Positions 53,001-58,022 of a stretch of DNA of 64,000 nucleotides are shown here, in pieces. Numbering within the stretch: the stretch's first letter is position 1; every line of letters starts with the position of its first letter. A program made the position numbers and the translations under genes. The stretch is from Spodoptera frugiperda (Eukaryota > Arthropoda > Insecta > Lepidoptera > Noctuidae). Under the pieces are notes generated by a model. That model made no database searches. It was not told where the DNA came from and saw only the letters and a program-made list of their open reading frames with translations. The stretch is from assembly GCF_023101765.2 (NCBI RefSeq), contig NC_064240.1:2046001-2110000 (forward strand). The letters run 5' to 3'.

Positions 53001-54919
53001 AGGAATTTATGAAGGAAATATTCTCCCTTAACTTGTATTCATAATTATAAACTACAGTATGAACTAAAGTTTCGTGTTTGCTACGTGTTTATACAAGAAC
53101 ATCGTGTTAATAAATGATGTTAATTTACTAAAATCTCACATTAGGTAAGTAATTATCTATCTTAGTTTTAAAACATTTTGGCAAGCAAAAAATGTAAGAC
53201 CGGATAGATGTAAGCAAGTAACGTTTCTATAATATAATAGTAGAAATTTTGAATTATAAAATAGATTAGAGAATATATTTGAAGGATTAAAAGAATAGTA
53301 GAAAAGAAGAATGGAAGTCAAAGCCATACCGTCTTCCATTACCGTGTCTCCGTCTCCTCCGCCGGTACCGTCTCCCGCCAGTCTCATCCATCAGGTTCTG
53401 CAGACTCTCCGTCGGCCGCAGCAAGTTAGGCTCTGACAACTTCCCATCTTCTAAATCTGTCTTGTTTATCAATTTCTCTTCGTCCTGCTCGCTCGACGGC
53501 AAAACCCCATTAGTGGGAGCAGGAGCCACAGTGATGTTATCAGGCATATCCTTGAACTTGATGTTATTTTTAGAATCTCCCGTAATCTCTCTACTGTTGC
53601 TCTGAATCTTATTGGTGATCTCATCCATTTTGTTAGAAACATTAGTGATTTGTAGATTAGGATAGAACTCGTCTAAATTAAGTATGTGGTTCGTCGATAC
53701 GTTTACAACTAGGACGCCGTCTTGTTCCAAGCTCTCTGACTCGGTCAGGTTATCCTGTACCGTTGTTTGGTTCAAGTGGTCCGATTTCGTTTGATTAAAC
53801 GAATTAGTGTAATTATCTAACATTTCATCTGGAGGTAATTTGCCGTTTTTTAACAACAGCGATTTGTCTAAGCCTGGAGGCAAAGCCTGAAATAGAAAAT
53901 GTTCCATTAAACAAAGTGGTACAGTAAAATTGACAATAGACTACCAATTCAACCTTTCAAGTAAATTGTTTATCTTAAACAACCAATCGGTAGATGGCTA
54001 GGATGGCAGGTAGGCACGGTTCAATTTAAAAGCACAAAATAAATTGCCAACATAAGAAACACTTTATCAAAAAATTAAGTGTGTTGGCATCCATATTTCT
54101 CGGCATTTTGAATATTAGAATTTCTTACAAAATGCGCCAGCAACAGGTGGTGATCGAAGTTAGTGCCTGCGTAAGACAAGCCATTGCTTTCATAATATTT
54201 TTGATCACGCAAACTTCAGAGAATTTATCAAAAATAATTTTATCGAGTTTACAGAATTCTTAACGATTTGAGTAATTACATGAGTTTCCATAAGTTTAAA
54301 AAGTAACTTTTAAATATTTATATATTTAAACATTATTAGGCATAAAATTTTGTATCAATTTTTTTTTGCAATTTAGTTTTAAGAGCTGTCAGAAACTGCT
54401 ACTTAAAAACTCTTTGGAACTCCTTCCATGATTTTAAACGTTTATCTCTTTAGGGCGATTTACAACCTGAGGTGTGCTATGTAGCTATGCTGCGGAGATT
54501 TAATATGCTAAGCTATAGCGCACATACATAGCACGCATCAATATCATTAAACCTATTTCCACCAGTGCTAAGCTATGTGTACCAATGAATATGATGGGTG
54601 GAAGCAATCCAAACGCATCCACAGCAACATAGCAAAGCACATCTCTGGTAAAAAAGCACCCATATTCATACCTTCGTCATCAACACAGCTTCATTGTACT
54701 TCTTAGGTTTCTCCTGCGACAACGGTAGAGGTTGTTTGGTCCTCTTCCTCAGTATGTCTGGTAGTCCCTCCTCCTCTACCTGCAGTCCCTCTAATAGCAC
54801 CTCTTTCTTCAACCTCTCCACTTCTTCTTGAAGAGATTTATTTATCTTGTTAACGGGGGCACTCGTTGGCGGCTTGAAGTAGTCCACGTTTGGTATTGCA
54901 ATGTCCCCTTGGAAGTTAT
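16819..54919 (-). CDS. tok: Tolloid/tolkin BMP1-type astacin metalloprotease, all but the first exon
   Basis: Eighteen exons on minus join in phase to 1,292 codons plus stop; the start and signal peptide lie upstream. Domains in order: long prodomain (54672-54919, 53330-53886, 50119-50425), R-S-I-R cleavage site (47999-48010), astacin protease with HELGHVVGFWHEH (46335-46373) and Met-turn SIMHY (37809-37823), CUB1, CUB2, EGF1, CUB3, EGF2, CUB4, CUB5, then an acidic-basic tail. This is the classic BMP1/tolloid order. Family knowledge: a secreted zinc endopeptidase that cuts chordin/Sog-type BMP antagonists and procollagens, so it shapes BMP gradients. The prodomain of at least 370 residues resembles Drosophila tolkin more than tolloid; that paralogue choice is inference. 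Very large introns (up to ~11 kb) are loaded with transposons. Confidence 0.94.
17238..17488 (-). CDS. tok: tolkin exon: most of CUB5
   Basis: Encodes CGGYLAATDAVQHLYSHARY, ANCDWNIEAPRNHFVKLTFL and CHYDYVQVFGGLDGSGGNYG, ending FCGTK. Acceptor caacag, donor gtgagg. Confidence 0.95.
17766..17946 (-). CDS. tok: tolkin exon: second half of CUB4
   Basis: Encodes ECAYDYVTLYDGASADEKTL, GLFCGNRLPHPIVAS and SDGSVQRSGFLANHST. Acceptor tcactag, donor gtaag. Confidence 0.95.
18032..18146 (-). CDS. tok: tolkin exon: first half of CUB4
   Basis: Encodes SPNYPATYPPRKDCVWQFST, TPGHRIKLVFQKFELEPHP. Donor gtacgt. Most of the intron before it is a reversed family A repeat (18250-18410). Confidence 0.95.
18250..18410 (-). 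repeat. Dispersed repeat, family A, in a short tolkin intron
   Basis: Reverse copy: gggagatcatctaatgactt, gagtgacagactcttactga and ggtaacctgttacgttgtcc. Takes up about half of the 318-base intron between exons 18465-18691 and 18032-18146. Confidence 0.78.
18465..18691 (-). CDS. tok: tolkin exon: end of CUB3 and EGF2
   Basis: Encodes FTSDGSVHRSGFAAAYY then calcium-binding EGF DVDECAENNGGCQHECRNTL, GGYECACYSGFTLHANAHDC and the start of CUB4 (GCKHDVTQPHGTIF). Donor gtaaat. Confidence 0.95.
19097..19225 (-). CDS. tok: tolkin exon: CUB3 core
   Basis: 43 codons, phase 0 to 0: ECEYDSVTVHSKLGAD, HGVFCGSALPPPVTSDGSVL. The donor gttggt departs from the usual gtaagt form. Confidence 0.93.
19639..19811 (-). 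CDS. tok: tolkin exon: first half of CUB3
   Basis: Encodes ACGGSLYAPNGTITSPSFPD, NCLWEIVAPPQHRITLNFTH, ending MYQQ. Acceptor taccccag, donor gtaatt. Confidence 0.95.
19918..20130. mobile_element. Fold-back MITE, family F
   Basis: Left arm ctagtttcaagccatgctag and right arm gtgaaactagtcgagttcct, with terminal acgtaac/gttacgt. Related copies or halves: 27878-27930, 34285-34400, 37530-37566, 39785-39832, 44440-44585, 49893-50066 and 59728-59866. Confidence 0.75.
20227..20432 (-). CDS. tok: tolkin exon: end of CUB2 and EGF1
   Basis: Encodes STSNKLLVIFESDSTVQKAG then calcium-binding EGF DECASIEHGCSHSCVNTLGG, YECACDIGYELHSDGKKC. The acceptor is the poor-looking catttaag with little pyrimidine tract, but phase and domain continuity support it. 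Confidence 0.93.
20664..20799. mobile_element. Fold-back MITE with ~36-base arms
   Basis: Left arm 20664-20700 (atcgcaccttcggtaagata...) pairs with right arm 20764-20799 (...cttatcgaaggtgcgat) over ~36 bases with few mismatches; loop ~63 bases. Only copy in the window. Lies in the intron before exon 20227-20432. Confidence 0.7.
20864..21012 (-). CDS. tok: tolkin exon: CUB2 core
   Basis: Encodes DYQVALRFHSFEVENHDTCS, YDKVKVRDGDS and MFCGHKIPPDI; the Asp/Tyr calcium-site residues of a CUB domain are visible. Acceptor cttccag, donor gtacgc. Confidence 0.95.
21217..21329 (-). CDS. tok: tolkin exon: start of CUB2
   Basis: Encodes VCGGDIEVDSTGHLESPNYP, then NKLCIWRLSVPQ. Starts with two bases completing an Ala codon. 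Donor gtaagc. Confidence 0.95.
21900..22092 (-). mobile_element. tRNA-headed SINE, family C
   Basis: Read on minus: gactgtacggttggtgcgat head, body tgtttcggttcagg, gtatgtttataaacgcaccc, tcacaggag. The B box (cgagttagattcccg) is partly decayed. Sense to tolkin. Confidence 0.75.
22320..22523 (-). CDS. tok: tolkin exon: second half of CUB1
   Basis: Encodes IDIHKSEDCRSEWVEVRDGY, GRVCGSGKGPMMRSTGSRL and RGFRAFYE. Acceptor cttacag, donor gtaagt. Confidence 0.95.
22915..23010 (-). mobile_element. LINE 3'-end scrap
   Basis: Minus strand encodes NYDWRSIFSTYRYGRQACDY, matching the C-terminal NWRF/S...YPRETG tail of the LINE at 27371-27690. About 95 bases. Confidence 0.5.
23784..24043 (-). repeat. Dispersed repeat, family D, near full length
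   Basis: Reverse copy with cgcaagcgttgtttcacgtc, gtgcctccggtaactgcaca and cacaagtgcgttgccggtct. Confidence 0.78.
24517..24590 (+). mobile_element. LINE 3'-region scrap
   Basis: gcgtggtgattaatgctcaa and gaggcctttggtcagcagtg match typical moth LINE 3' sequence. The same gtggtgattaatgct block occurs reversed at 2615-2650 in an aralar intron. Confidence 0.45.
24660..24812 (+). mobile_element. Helitron-like 3' end remnant
   Basis: Ends cccgcccgcgaagctagtaa, the GC-rich hairpin plus CTAGT terminus typical of non-autonomous moth Helitrons. A second end (cgaattcgcgggtagctagt) is at 26349-26368. Confidence 0.45.
25297..25590. mobile_element. MITE, family I
   Basis: Starts tttccaccagagatgtgcta with tgtagctatgctacgaagat, internal ctgtttccactgatactaag and gtccgtttctaccagtgcta, ends aaacgcatccacagcaacgt. 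Other copies: 54462-54655 and 55925-56166. Confidence 0.7.
26045..26155. mobile_element. Fold-back MITE, family G
   Basis: Inverted arms around two CCAAT-like motifs: gcgttcggcgctctgattgg and ccaatcagaacgcgctgtcg. Copies at 34698-34850, 38170-38300 and 46015-46115. Confidence 0.75.
26630..26757 (-). repeat. Dispersed repeat, family D, partial
   Basis: Reverse copy with ataagccggtaaacgagcag and gaggcgctacaaatgcgttg; truncated on the right. Confidence 0.7.
27141..27337 (-). mobile_element. tRNA-headed SINE, family B, head truncated
   Basis: Body motifs gtaagcagaggtgcacatta, ccatgtaataggcgatgagc and ccagactccgtgctactact, ending inside the B box (cacgggaatcgaacttgcga). Confidence 0.75.
27371..27690 (-). 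pseudogene. C-terminal remnant of a LINE ORF2
   Basis: Minus strand reads DVVTRSEKGILRWFGHVERM, SRGRPKWTYRNQIGDILEKG, RRACMKRLITVDEAKGVCEI and NWRFIISAYPRETGVR. This is the common C-terminal tail (LRWFGHVERM...GRPRxTW) of moth non-LTR retrotransposon polyproteins. The RT and endonuclease are absent, so it is a severely 5'-truncated insertion. It differs from the LINE at 18-2135, whose tail reads GRQRIRWSDDI. Confidence 0.75.
28440..28600 (+). repeat. Dispersed repeat, family A, decayed
   Basis: gggttgccgggttccggctt and agtctgtcagtctcacactg keep the family order with many changes. A LINE tail scrap (actacccccatggaagacag) follows at 28683-28715. Confidence 0.5.
30409..30670. repeat. Duplication, left copy
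   Basis: Direct duplicate of 30843-31133, near-identical over more than 250 bases (for example ctcacaataccattaccctt and tttgtctgatagataagact in both). The right copy has a ~25-base difference around 31001-31026 in place of gaccg. Confidence 0.85.
30698..30842 (+). repeat. Dispersed repeat, family D, between the duplicates
   Basis: gagccatgcttccgcacgaa, taccacggtctcatagaaaa and ttaccggaggcctaattacc. The copy is cut exactly where the second duplicate begins, so the duplication junction lies inside it. Confidence 0.75.
30843..31133. repeat. Duplication, right copy
   Basis: Right member of the pair. Shared sequence ends at ttgatttatacgga, beyond which the copies diverge: the left continues tattattata, the right continues ggtcttatga into the unexplained ORF. 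Confidence 0.85.
31139..31447 (-). CDS. Unrecognised lysine/arginine-rich ORF in a tolkin intron
   Basis: Open frame of 102 codons; an internal ATG gives an 85-codon form starting MTDKQNIRQINVDFGSIKAQ. It reads on through SIYRPDLSKIETSKPPRKAH and RDREWALRKTVAEAQ to a basic end, VVPEKKKRKTTYKNKKIS (a nuclear-signal-like cluster). Codon use and charge pattern look protein-like, but I do not recognise a family. Minus-strand tatataaa lies ~75 bases before the internal ATG, and a tcttacag acceptor-like site lies inside the 5' part. It could be a small nested gene, a gene fragment moved by the adjacent duplication, or part of a transposon. Confidence 0.3.
   Translation of the reverse strand: MLARLAFLQTDWLLFYSMTDKQNIRQINVDFGSIKAQESSICEYNRLRSIYRPDLSKIETSKPPRKAHRDREWALRKTVAEAQEVVPEKKKRKTTYKNKKIS
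31669..31738. mobile_element. Near-perfect fold-back hairpin, MITE-like
   Basis: Arms accaactgcat...atcccata and tatgggat...tgcagttggt pair over ~32 bases around a 5-base loop. Only copy in the window. Confidence 0.65.
31801..32180 (+). repeat. Probable transposon remnant
   Basis: aagtgccttggacttttgat with ggtgagtcagtgagtgacaa is a sequence I associate with dispersed moth repeats, followed by a GC-richer block with a 94-codon open frame of no recognisable domain. No second copy here. Confidence 0.35.
32524..32653. repeat. Two-unit tandem repeat, ~63-67 bases
   Basis: Units 32524-32586 and 32587-32653 both run tgtagcattggctgatcatc-like start to aaccaattaaagaaagtata. The second has a short insertion (tttggt). 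Confidence 0.85.
33295..33361 (-). repeat. Dispersed tail, family O
   Basis: accggctgaattgagaacta and ttttggaaagtcggttaaaa recur reversed at 46576-46640 (aaccgacttcccatggacaa, ggttcttaattcggccggta) and more loosely at 61570-61630. Confidence 0.55.
33715..33823 (-). mobile_element. tRNA-headed SINE, family B, 3' part
   Basis: gaggtgcgcattacggcacg, atcccatgtaatagggggtg; the tRNA head is missing. It ends ~60 bases from tolkin exon 33886-34026. Confidence 0.7.
33886..34026 (-). CDS. tok: tolkin exon: first half of CUB1
   Basis: Encodes CGRTLLGNSGWFNSPGWGSE, RCEWRIVATHGERVVLNIT. Flanked by introns of ~11.4 kb downstream and ~3.6 kb upstream. Acceptor taacag, donor gtaagt. Confidence 0.94.
34083..34210. 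repeat. Diverged repeat, family P
   Basis: Matches 5400-5560 in order: accagtatatc, actttgtatgac, tttatgctg and cttgatatgtagt. Confidence 0.45.
34285..34400. mobile_element. MITE family F, left half
   Basis: gacttacttacgtaactgtt, aattcgactagtttcaaggc; the matching right arm is absent. Confidence 0.6.
34698..34850. mobile_element. Fold-back MITE, family G, best preserved copy
   Basis: Ends cttagtacgattttgtttta and taaagcaaattcgtactaag are inverted. The centre has gcgctctgattggccggctc facing aaccaatcagacccgaacgc. Confidence 0.8.
35459..37329. mobile_element. 1.87-kb DNA-transposon-like element with terminal inverted repeats
   Basis: Left end ctacccaacaagcaaa (35459-35474) and reverse-complemented right end ctacccaactagcaaa (37314-37329) match at 15 of 16 positions. 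TGTA occurs just outside both ends (35453-35456, with two intervening bases, and 37330-37333), a possible target duplication. Subterminal zones on both sides are rich in ttataagt/gattataag-type motifs. Inside are a plus frame without stop at 36004-36236 (GSGYKSSASSANTGEVIEGS, WEEEYDLNNAETTDYKK), a minus ORF at 36296-36526 and a hairpin at 36545-36571. No transposase signature was recognised, so the superfamily is unknown and it may be non-autonomous. Confidence 0.65.
36545..36571. repeat. Perfect 11-base hairpin
   Basis: gatggtcgtat and atacgaccatc flank a 5-base loop inside the 1.87-kb element. Confidence 0.7.
37664..37894 (-). CDS. tok: tolkin exon: Met-turn, end of astacin domain
   Basis: Encodes GQEYNFNKLTEEEVNSLGQT, YDYDSIMHYARNTFSKGTY (Met-turn and zinc-ligand Tyr) and RPEIGQRVRLSVSDIAQTN, ending YKCA before CUB1. 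Confidence 0.96.
38170..38300. mobile_element. Fold-back MITE, family G
   Basis: cttagtacgagtttgcttta, gcgctgtgattggccggctc and aaccaatcagagcaccgagc; the right terminus is degraded. Confidence 0.7.
38817..39102 (-). mobile_element. tRNA-headed SINE, family B, full length
   Basis: Best full copy: on minus gactgcctcgttgataaagt head, ggttcaattccta B box, gcccagtatatggtaatagg, ending ccgtcgaggataaaaggtgc. About 285 bases, sense to tolkin. Confidence 0.82.
40242..40363 (-). mobile_element. tRNA-headed SINE, family C, internally deleted
   Basis: Head and B-box part (ggagtcaatcacgctacacg) plus a shortened body; the middle of the consensus is missing. Confidence 0.65.
41215..41370 (+). repeat. Dispersed repeat, family A, full length
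   Basis: gttgcggactactaagtggg to attggatgacattccacccc, with agtaagagtctgacactccc. Confidence 0.75.
42478..42604 (-). mobile_element. tRNA-headed SINE, family B, internally deleted
   Basis: The tRNA head and B box (cgggaattgaacccgtgacc) are intact, but ttatccccga joins directly to aaaccgaaaaaagcccagta. About 150 internal bases are lost. Confidence 0.75.
43288..43432. mobile_element. Fold-back MITE, family H
   Basis: Arms attagaacttaaaacggcat and atcccgttttaagttctaat, a ~50-base loop, then the shared outer tgaccatgtcagtttaaaaa. Confidence 0.75.
44440..44585. mobile_element. MITE related to family F
   Basis: Terminal arms attaattaaaaatcacgatt and cgtgatttttaattaattt are inverted; internal gactcgaaactagtagagct resembles the family F arm. 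Confidence 0.6.
44818..44880. repeat. Short GCGTAGTGAGT-type tandem repeats
   Basis: gcgtagtgagtgcgtagtga is followed by gcgtgcttagtgagtgcgta: four imperfect units of 10-14 bases. Confidence 0.75.
45352..45450. repeat. Dispersed repeat, family N (inverted partner at 51930-52018)
   Basis: gcaaatcctccgctaatatcgg and accaccacggcgttcaatgt here are the reverse complement of sequence at 51930-52018 (attgaacgccgtggtggtca, gttagcggaggatttgcctt). Confidence 0.65.
45519..45718 (+). mobile_element. Helitron-like non-autonomous element
   Basis: Begins tctaaactaatattataaag, then gtttgtttgtttgaacgcg, aatctccgaaactactagtc, gctataaaaaatcacgctat and ends gaaagtagctagt. The TC start, CTAGT end and internal order fit the common moth Helitron-derived elements (superfamily from pattern memory). 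Confidence 0.6.
46015..46115. mobile_element. Fold-back MITE, family G, short copy
   Basis: cttaatacgagtttgtttga and aaacaaactcgtacgaaggg are inverted; the centre keeps acggccaatac...ggccaatcg. Confidence 0.7.
46280..46458 (-). CDS. tok: tolkin exon: zinc-binding active site
   Basis: Encodes CCSFVGKRGSGAQAISIGKN and the full astacin signature HELGHVVGFWHEHTRPDRD. The three zinc-binding histidines and the catalytic Glu are intact, so the enzyme is predicted active. Confidence 0.97.
46459..47801 (-). other. tolkin intron, 1.3 kb
   Basis: A family O tail lies at 46576-46640. Otherwise AT-rich sequence without a recognisable feature. Confidence 0.5.
47802..48028 (-). CDS. tok: tolkin exon: cleavage site and protease start
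   Basis: Phase 0 start. KKRHRSIR|AATNRKERIW gives the furin-type site and mature N-terminus. WENGVIPYEIDGNFSG and HWENFTCVKFVERDADLHKD are the astacin N-lobe, ending TERPCG. Confidence 0.95.
48140..48300 (-). repeat. Dispersed tail, family L
   Basis: The order tcaaagtcaaa...gtcaaag, aatgtcaacgaataaagaaa, gtctgtcagtctgtccgtca, gctcgttccaaagtgtagct recurs reversed at 58815-58935 and 63525-63640. TGACTTTGACTTTG is the terminal repeat, suggesting a LINE or SINE 3' end. Confidence 0.6.
48979..49212 (-). mobile_element. tRNA-headed SINE, family B, head partly deleted
   Basis: ttacggcacgtaatgcaggt, ttccagactccgtactgcta, tttgcccgatccgggaatgg; most of the A-box half is gone. Confidence 0.75.
49893..50066. 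mobile_element. Fold-back MITE, family F, ~50 bases from a tolkin exon
   Basis: Left arm gacgaggaactcgactagtt and gccatgctagaggctcatat; right arm tatagcctctagcatgactt and gatcctcgtcaaataattac. Full length, ~174 bases, ending ~50 bases from the donor of exon 50119-50425. Confidence 0.8.
50119..50425 (-). CDS. tok: tolkin prodomain exon C
   Basis: Encodes LRNIHSSERAGQNTLNSSEN, basic KKFFRHHKKH and FEIPEHEFEERFEVKPPP, with further N-x-S/T sites. Low complexity and poorly conserved in the family, so identification rests on phase and position. Acceptor catttcag, donor gtaagg. Confidence 0.82.
50589..50829 (+). repeat. Dispersed repeat, family D, right two-thirds
   Basis: ctccgccttcccaatcatcc, aattcctaaccccaaaaggc, tgcttaccatcaggtgatcc and a tttataccataaaaaa end. 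Confidence 0.75.
52615..52785 (-). mobile_element. tRNA-headed SINE, family C
   Basis: cacactaggattttctcatg, cacctaaacccgaaacaacg, ctccgtgcgggaatcgaacc (intact B box); the head is cut short. Confidence 0.75.
53330..53886 (-). CDS. tok: tolkin prodomain exon B, with two possible donors
   Basis: Starts ALPPGLDKSLLLKNGKL, phase 0. Asn/Ser/Thr-rich with many N-x-S/T sites (for example NQT, NLT, NVS, NIT), then a polybasic YRRRRRRHGNGR. Two donors keep the same phase: agacg|gtatgg after 53330 and agacg|gtaccg after 53369. The shorter form lacks 13 codons including the arginine run. Acceptor tatttcag. Confidence 0.8.
54462..54655. mobile_element. MITE, family I, abutting a tolkin splice donor
   Basis: ctgaggtgtgctatgtagct to catagcaaagcacatctctgg. 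Its outer end is ~17 bases from the exon 54672-54919 border. Confidence 0.72.
54672..54919 (-). CDS. tok: tolkin prodomain exon A
   Basis: First exon recognisable in the window; begins with two bases of a split Asp codon. Encodes DNFQGDIAIPNVDYFKPP (compare the family-typical GDIAL start of the prodomain), then a charged helical KSLQEEVERLKKEVLLEG and RKRTKQPLPLSQEKPKKY. Acceptor tgtccacag, donor gtatga. Confidence 0.85.
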
Positions 54920-55924
54920 CTGTGGACAAAGAAAATTGTGTTCATTTAAGTATTTTGCTAAAGGTATGTAGATGATAGTGATTATGTTAGTTGGGTGGTA
55001 ATGATGGTAAGTTTGATTGGGCTTAGTTGCAATAAGTTGTGAAAGATGGAAAGGATCTTTCAGTTGGGATAGTATGAAGTCAGGATCAAATTTATATTTG
55101 CCTTTGTTAGCATACTTCTTTTTTGAATTGGTTCCGATTAATGATTCGCGAGGAATAGAAATGCAGGTATCTTTATTACTACAATTCTGCATACAATTTT
55201 AACACAACATTAGCAAAGTTTTTATTCAAATATAATAAATACATAAAGGGTATGACTCAAAGCTGCGCATAATAAAAACAAAATAATAAGAGCAAGGTTA
55301 TAAAAATAATAACTTGTTACTTGTTAGTGATAAATAAATCGCTCTATCGTTGAAATAACAATTCGTTCGAAGATAAATATTTACATTACGTATTCATAAC
55401 CCACAGAAAATATTTTAATTTAATACAATTTTATCCTACAATTATAAACATAAAATAATACGATAATATAAAATAAGATCTTGTAAATGAAACTGAAAAT
55501 CATAATAAACATTTATGTTTGAAATTCCATTAAAATGTATTTTTATTTATTAAAAAATTTGAATAATAATTTTCGTTAATTTTTTTGATCCATTTGTGTT
55601 CCGATCTGGTGTGCAGTTGATATTTTTTTATTCTCAGTTCAGGGCAATATTAATAAAAAATATCAATCCATATTTTTATGTTTGGTAAATTCGATGGAAT
55701 GAAATGATGATGATGAGTTTTTATTTAATTCATACAATACATGTTATTCAGTTTTAAAGGACTTGTTTCGTAATGTTTAGATAGCTGCTATGTATTCTGG
55801 TACATATAACTTTAAATTAAGAACGTTTTTTGTATGCATATGTATCTGTCACATACCTAAGTTTTTCGGGCACTTATATGAAGGTGGTGAAACAGGCGCT
55901 AAGAGTTAGTTTTATATATATAAT

Positions 55925-56166
55925 CATATTTAATGATACACATAGCGTAGCACTGGTGGAAACAAACTCAGCTAAACTAGATTTTTTATATGGAAAAATG
56001 CGTGCTATGGATGGCTTCCCTACTATCGATGAGCCACCTACTCAAGCTGCGCACAGCTACATAGCTAAGTATCGGTGGAAACAGTCACATAGTTCCACAG
56101 CTTAGCTATTACATCTTCGTAGCATATCTCTGGTAAACCTAGCACATCTTTGGTGGAAAAGCACAC
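55925..56166. mobile_element. MITE, family I
   Basis: gcgtagcactggtggaaaca, cacatagttccacagcttag, and the terminal block agcacatctttggtggaaaa; the outer end matches the start of the copy at 25297 in reverse complement. Confidence 0.72.
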
Positions 56167-57654
56167 TAATACTTAATCAGCTGTACCTTATATTGAGAGT
56201 ACATCACGTACGTATGTGTCTTAACAGCCAATGGGCATCGAGATTGCATTTAAACCTCATACTATTATAATATAACAGATGTATGGCAGCCATTAAAGTT
56301 AGGTAGCTAGTTACTAGTCCACCGCAATGCGACTCTCCGTTGCTTGCTATCCAATTACGGAATACATTTTTTATCGGACCGGCTTGCATAATCTACATAG
56401 ATTTTGTATTTAGTGTTTTTTAAACGTCTCTTGTGTACCGTTTTACGGAATAGTGTAAGAGAATAATATTGTCGGATAAATTAAATAATGAATAGTTTCA
56501 TTGATTATGTTGTTGTTTGTATTTTATGTATGTAGATATGTATATTTTGTATTTCAGAATCCTTCTAGCATTACATATCATGCGTGCCTCCTGTCTCTAT
56601 ATCCCCTTAAGATAGACTGGGAAAAAGTGCCCTAGGCATTAAGTCCGCCTTGAGCTATTATATGTGCAAAAGTATATCAATAAGTTTCGGAGAAATCGAA
56701 GGACATGAGAGGGATTCGGATAATTTCATCCGTTTGCCTTATTAAATTACACGTGTTAATATTAAGCCATATGAATATTCATTCGTGTGGACCATTTATA
56801 AACTACCATCATTTGTATATAGGTACTATAGTTTCAGCTTACCTCATAGGAAAACGGTGAAGTAGTGAGTCTAGGCACTTGTATAAAATAGAACGATAAT
56901 TTAACAAATTGTAAAGAAATTCTTATGTTCAACTAAAACAACAATGACTTCAATTCAATTTCCTAGACCGAAAATAAATCACAATGCATCCGACCACACG
57001 TCATCATCGTTCCAAATTCAAATTTAGCGGAACGCGTCACCGATTGCATGCAGCCATTAACAACAGCGTACATCTGCTGCGATCATAAAATTTAATCGCC
57101 GACCCGTGTCTATGTCCCAGATGTTGCCTAACGCTGGCTGGCAACTAATTAATTGCGTATGTATGCTTACACGGCGCGTATTGGACATGACGGTTTACGA
57201 TAGTACCGCCGCATGAATATTCATGGTGTGGCCATGTTTGAGGATTGAATTTGATTATGGCGCCCGACTTAGGTTTCGCGTACGTTGTTCAAATCAGCTG
57301 TTAATTTAATTAACGTTTGTCATGGATTTAATGTTGTTTTAATTTGTTTTTATTGAGTTGGTTAGTTGTTGTTTATGTTAGTTAGGTATTTGTGAGGTGG
57401 GATAATAATTTTGACGTATTAGTGGGTTAGTAAGAACTGTTTTAATTACTCTTTAAGTAATATGTTTTTCTGTATATGAAGAATATATAGAGTAAGTGAA
57501 TAGAAACCATTTCAGGTTTGTTGATAAATTGATTTTTAGATCCTATAAAAACACCAACCCCACAAAAAATATCATTTTCTAAAACACATAATTAATAATC
57601 ATTTGCATAAAATACATAAAATAAAGATAACTTTAAAAACTAGAACCTCGCAAC

Positions 57655-57785
57655 ACCATAATGGTAGAACAACTCGCTACGTAGCTGCTACGCAAACACT
57701 TCGTAGCACTCGACATGAGTTTGGTTAGTGCTACACTCGCGACGCCCGCTACGCTCGTAGCGCGTAGGCCGTATTGAAGAATACT
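57655..57785. repeat. GCTACG-rich palindromic block
   Basis: aacaactcgctacgtagctgctacg and ctacgctcgtagcgcgtagg are full of short TACG/CGTA inverted repeats in an AT-rich setting. Probably a MITE fragment; no second copy here. Confidence 0.45.
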
Positions 57786-57856
57786 ACTATAATAACTATT
57801 TACATAGAATAATGTTTGTTGATGACTTGGGAATTATTATTAGACTTTTTTTAAAC

Positions 57857-58022
57857 GTTGCCAAACACTAGGTTTTTCTCCTGTGTCGTGGGTGCGTTTA
57901 CAGACAAGTTCACATACACATCACACCCAGACCCAAAACAACAATTTGTGGATTATATAAAGAGTTGCTCCGTGCGGCAATCGAACCCGCTACACGTTGC
58001 CTGGCCACCACGCAGACCGTGC
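57857..58022 (-). mobile_element. tRNA-headed SINE, family C
   Basis: cactaggtttttctcctgtg, ggtgcgtttacagacaagtt, gctccgtgcggcaatcgaac, ending ccacgcagaccgtgcaaac. Sense to tolkin; a few bases missing in the head. Confidence 0.78.

Larger units (their letters stand above)
50426..53329 (-). other. tolkin intron between prodomain exons, 2.9 kb
   Basis: Contains family D (50589-50829), family N (51930-52018) and family C (52615-52785) repeats. 50880-51930 shows no recognisable feature. Confidence 0.55.

Noticed and set aside
56204..56389. 61-codon minus ORF considered as the missing tolkin signal-peptide exon
   Set aside because: The N-terminus is not a convincing signal peptide and no in-phase donor leaves the single base needed.
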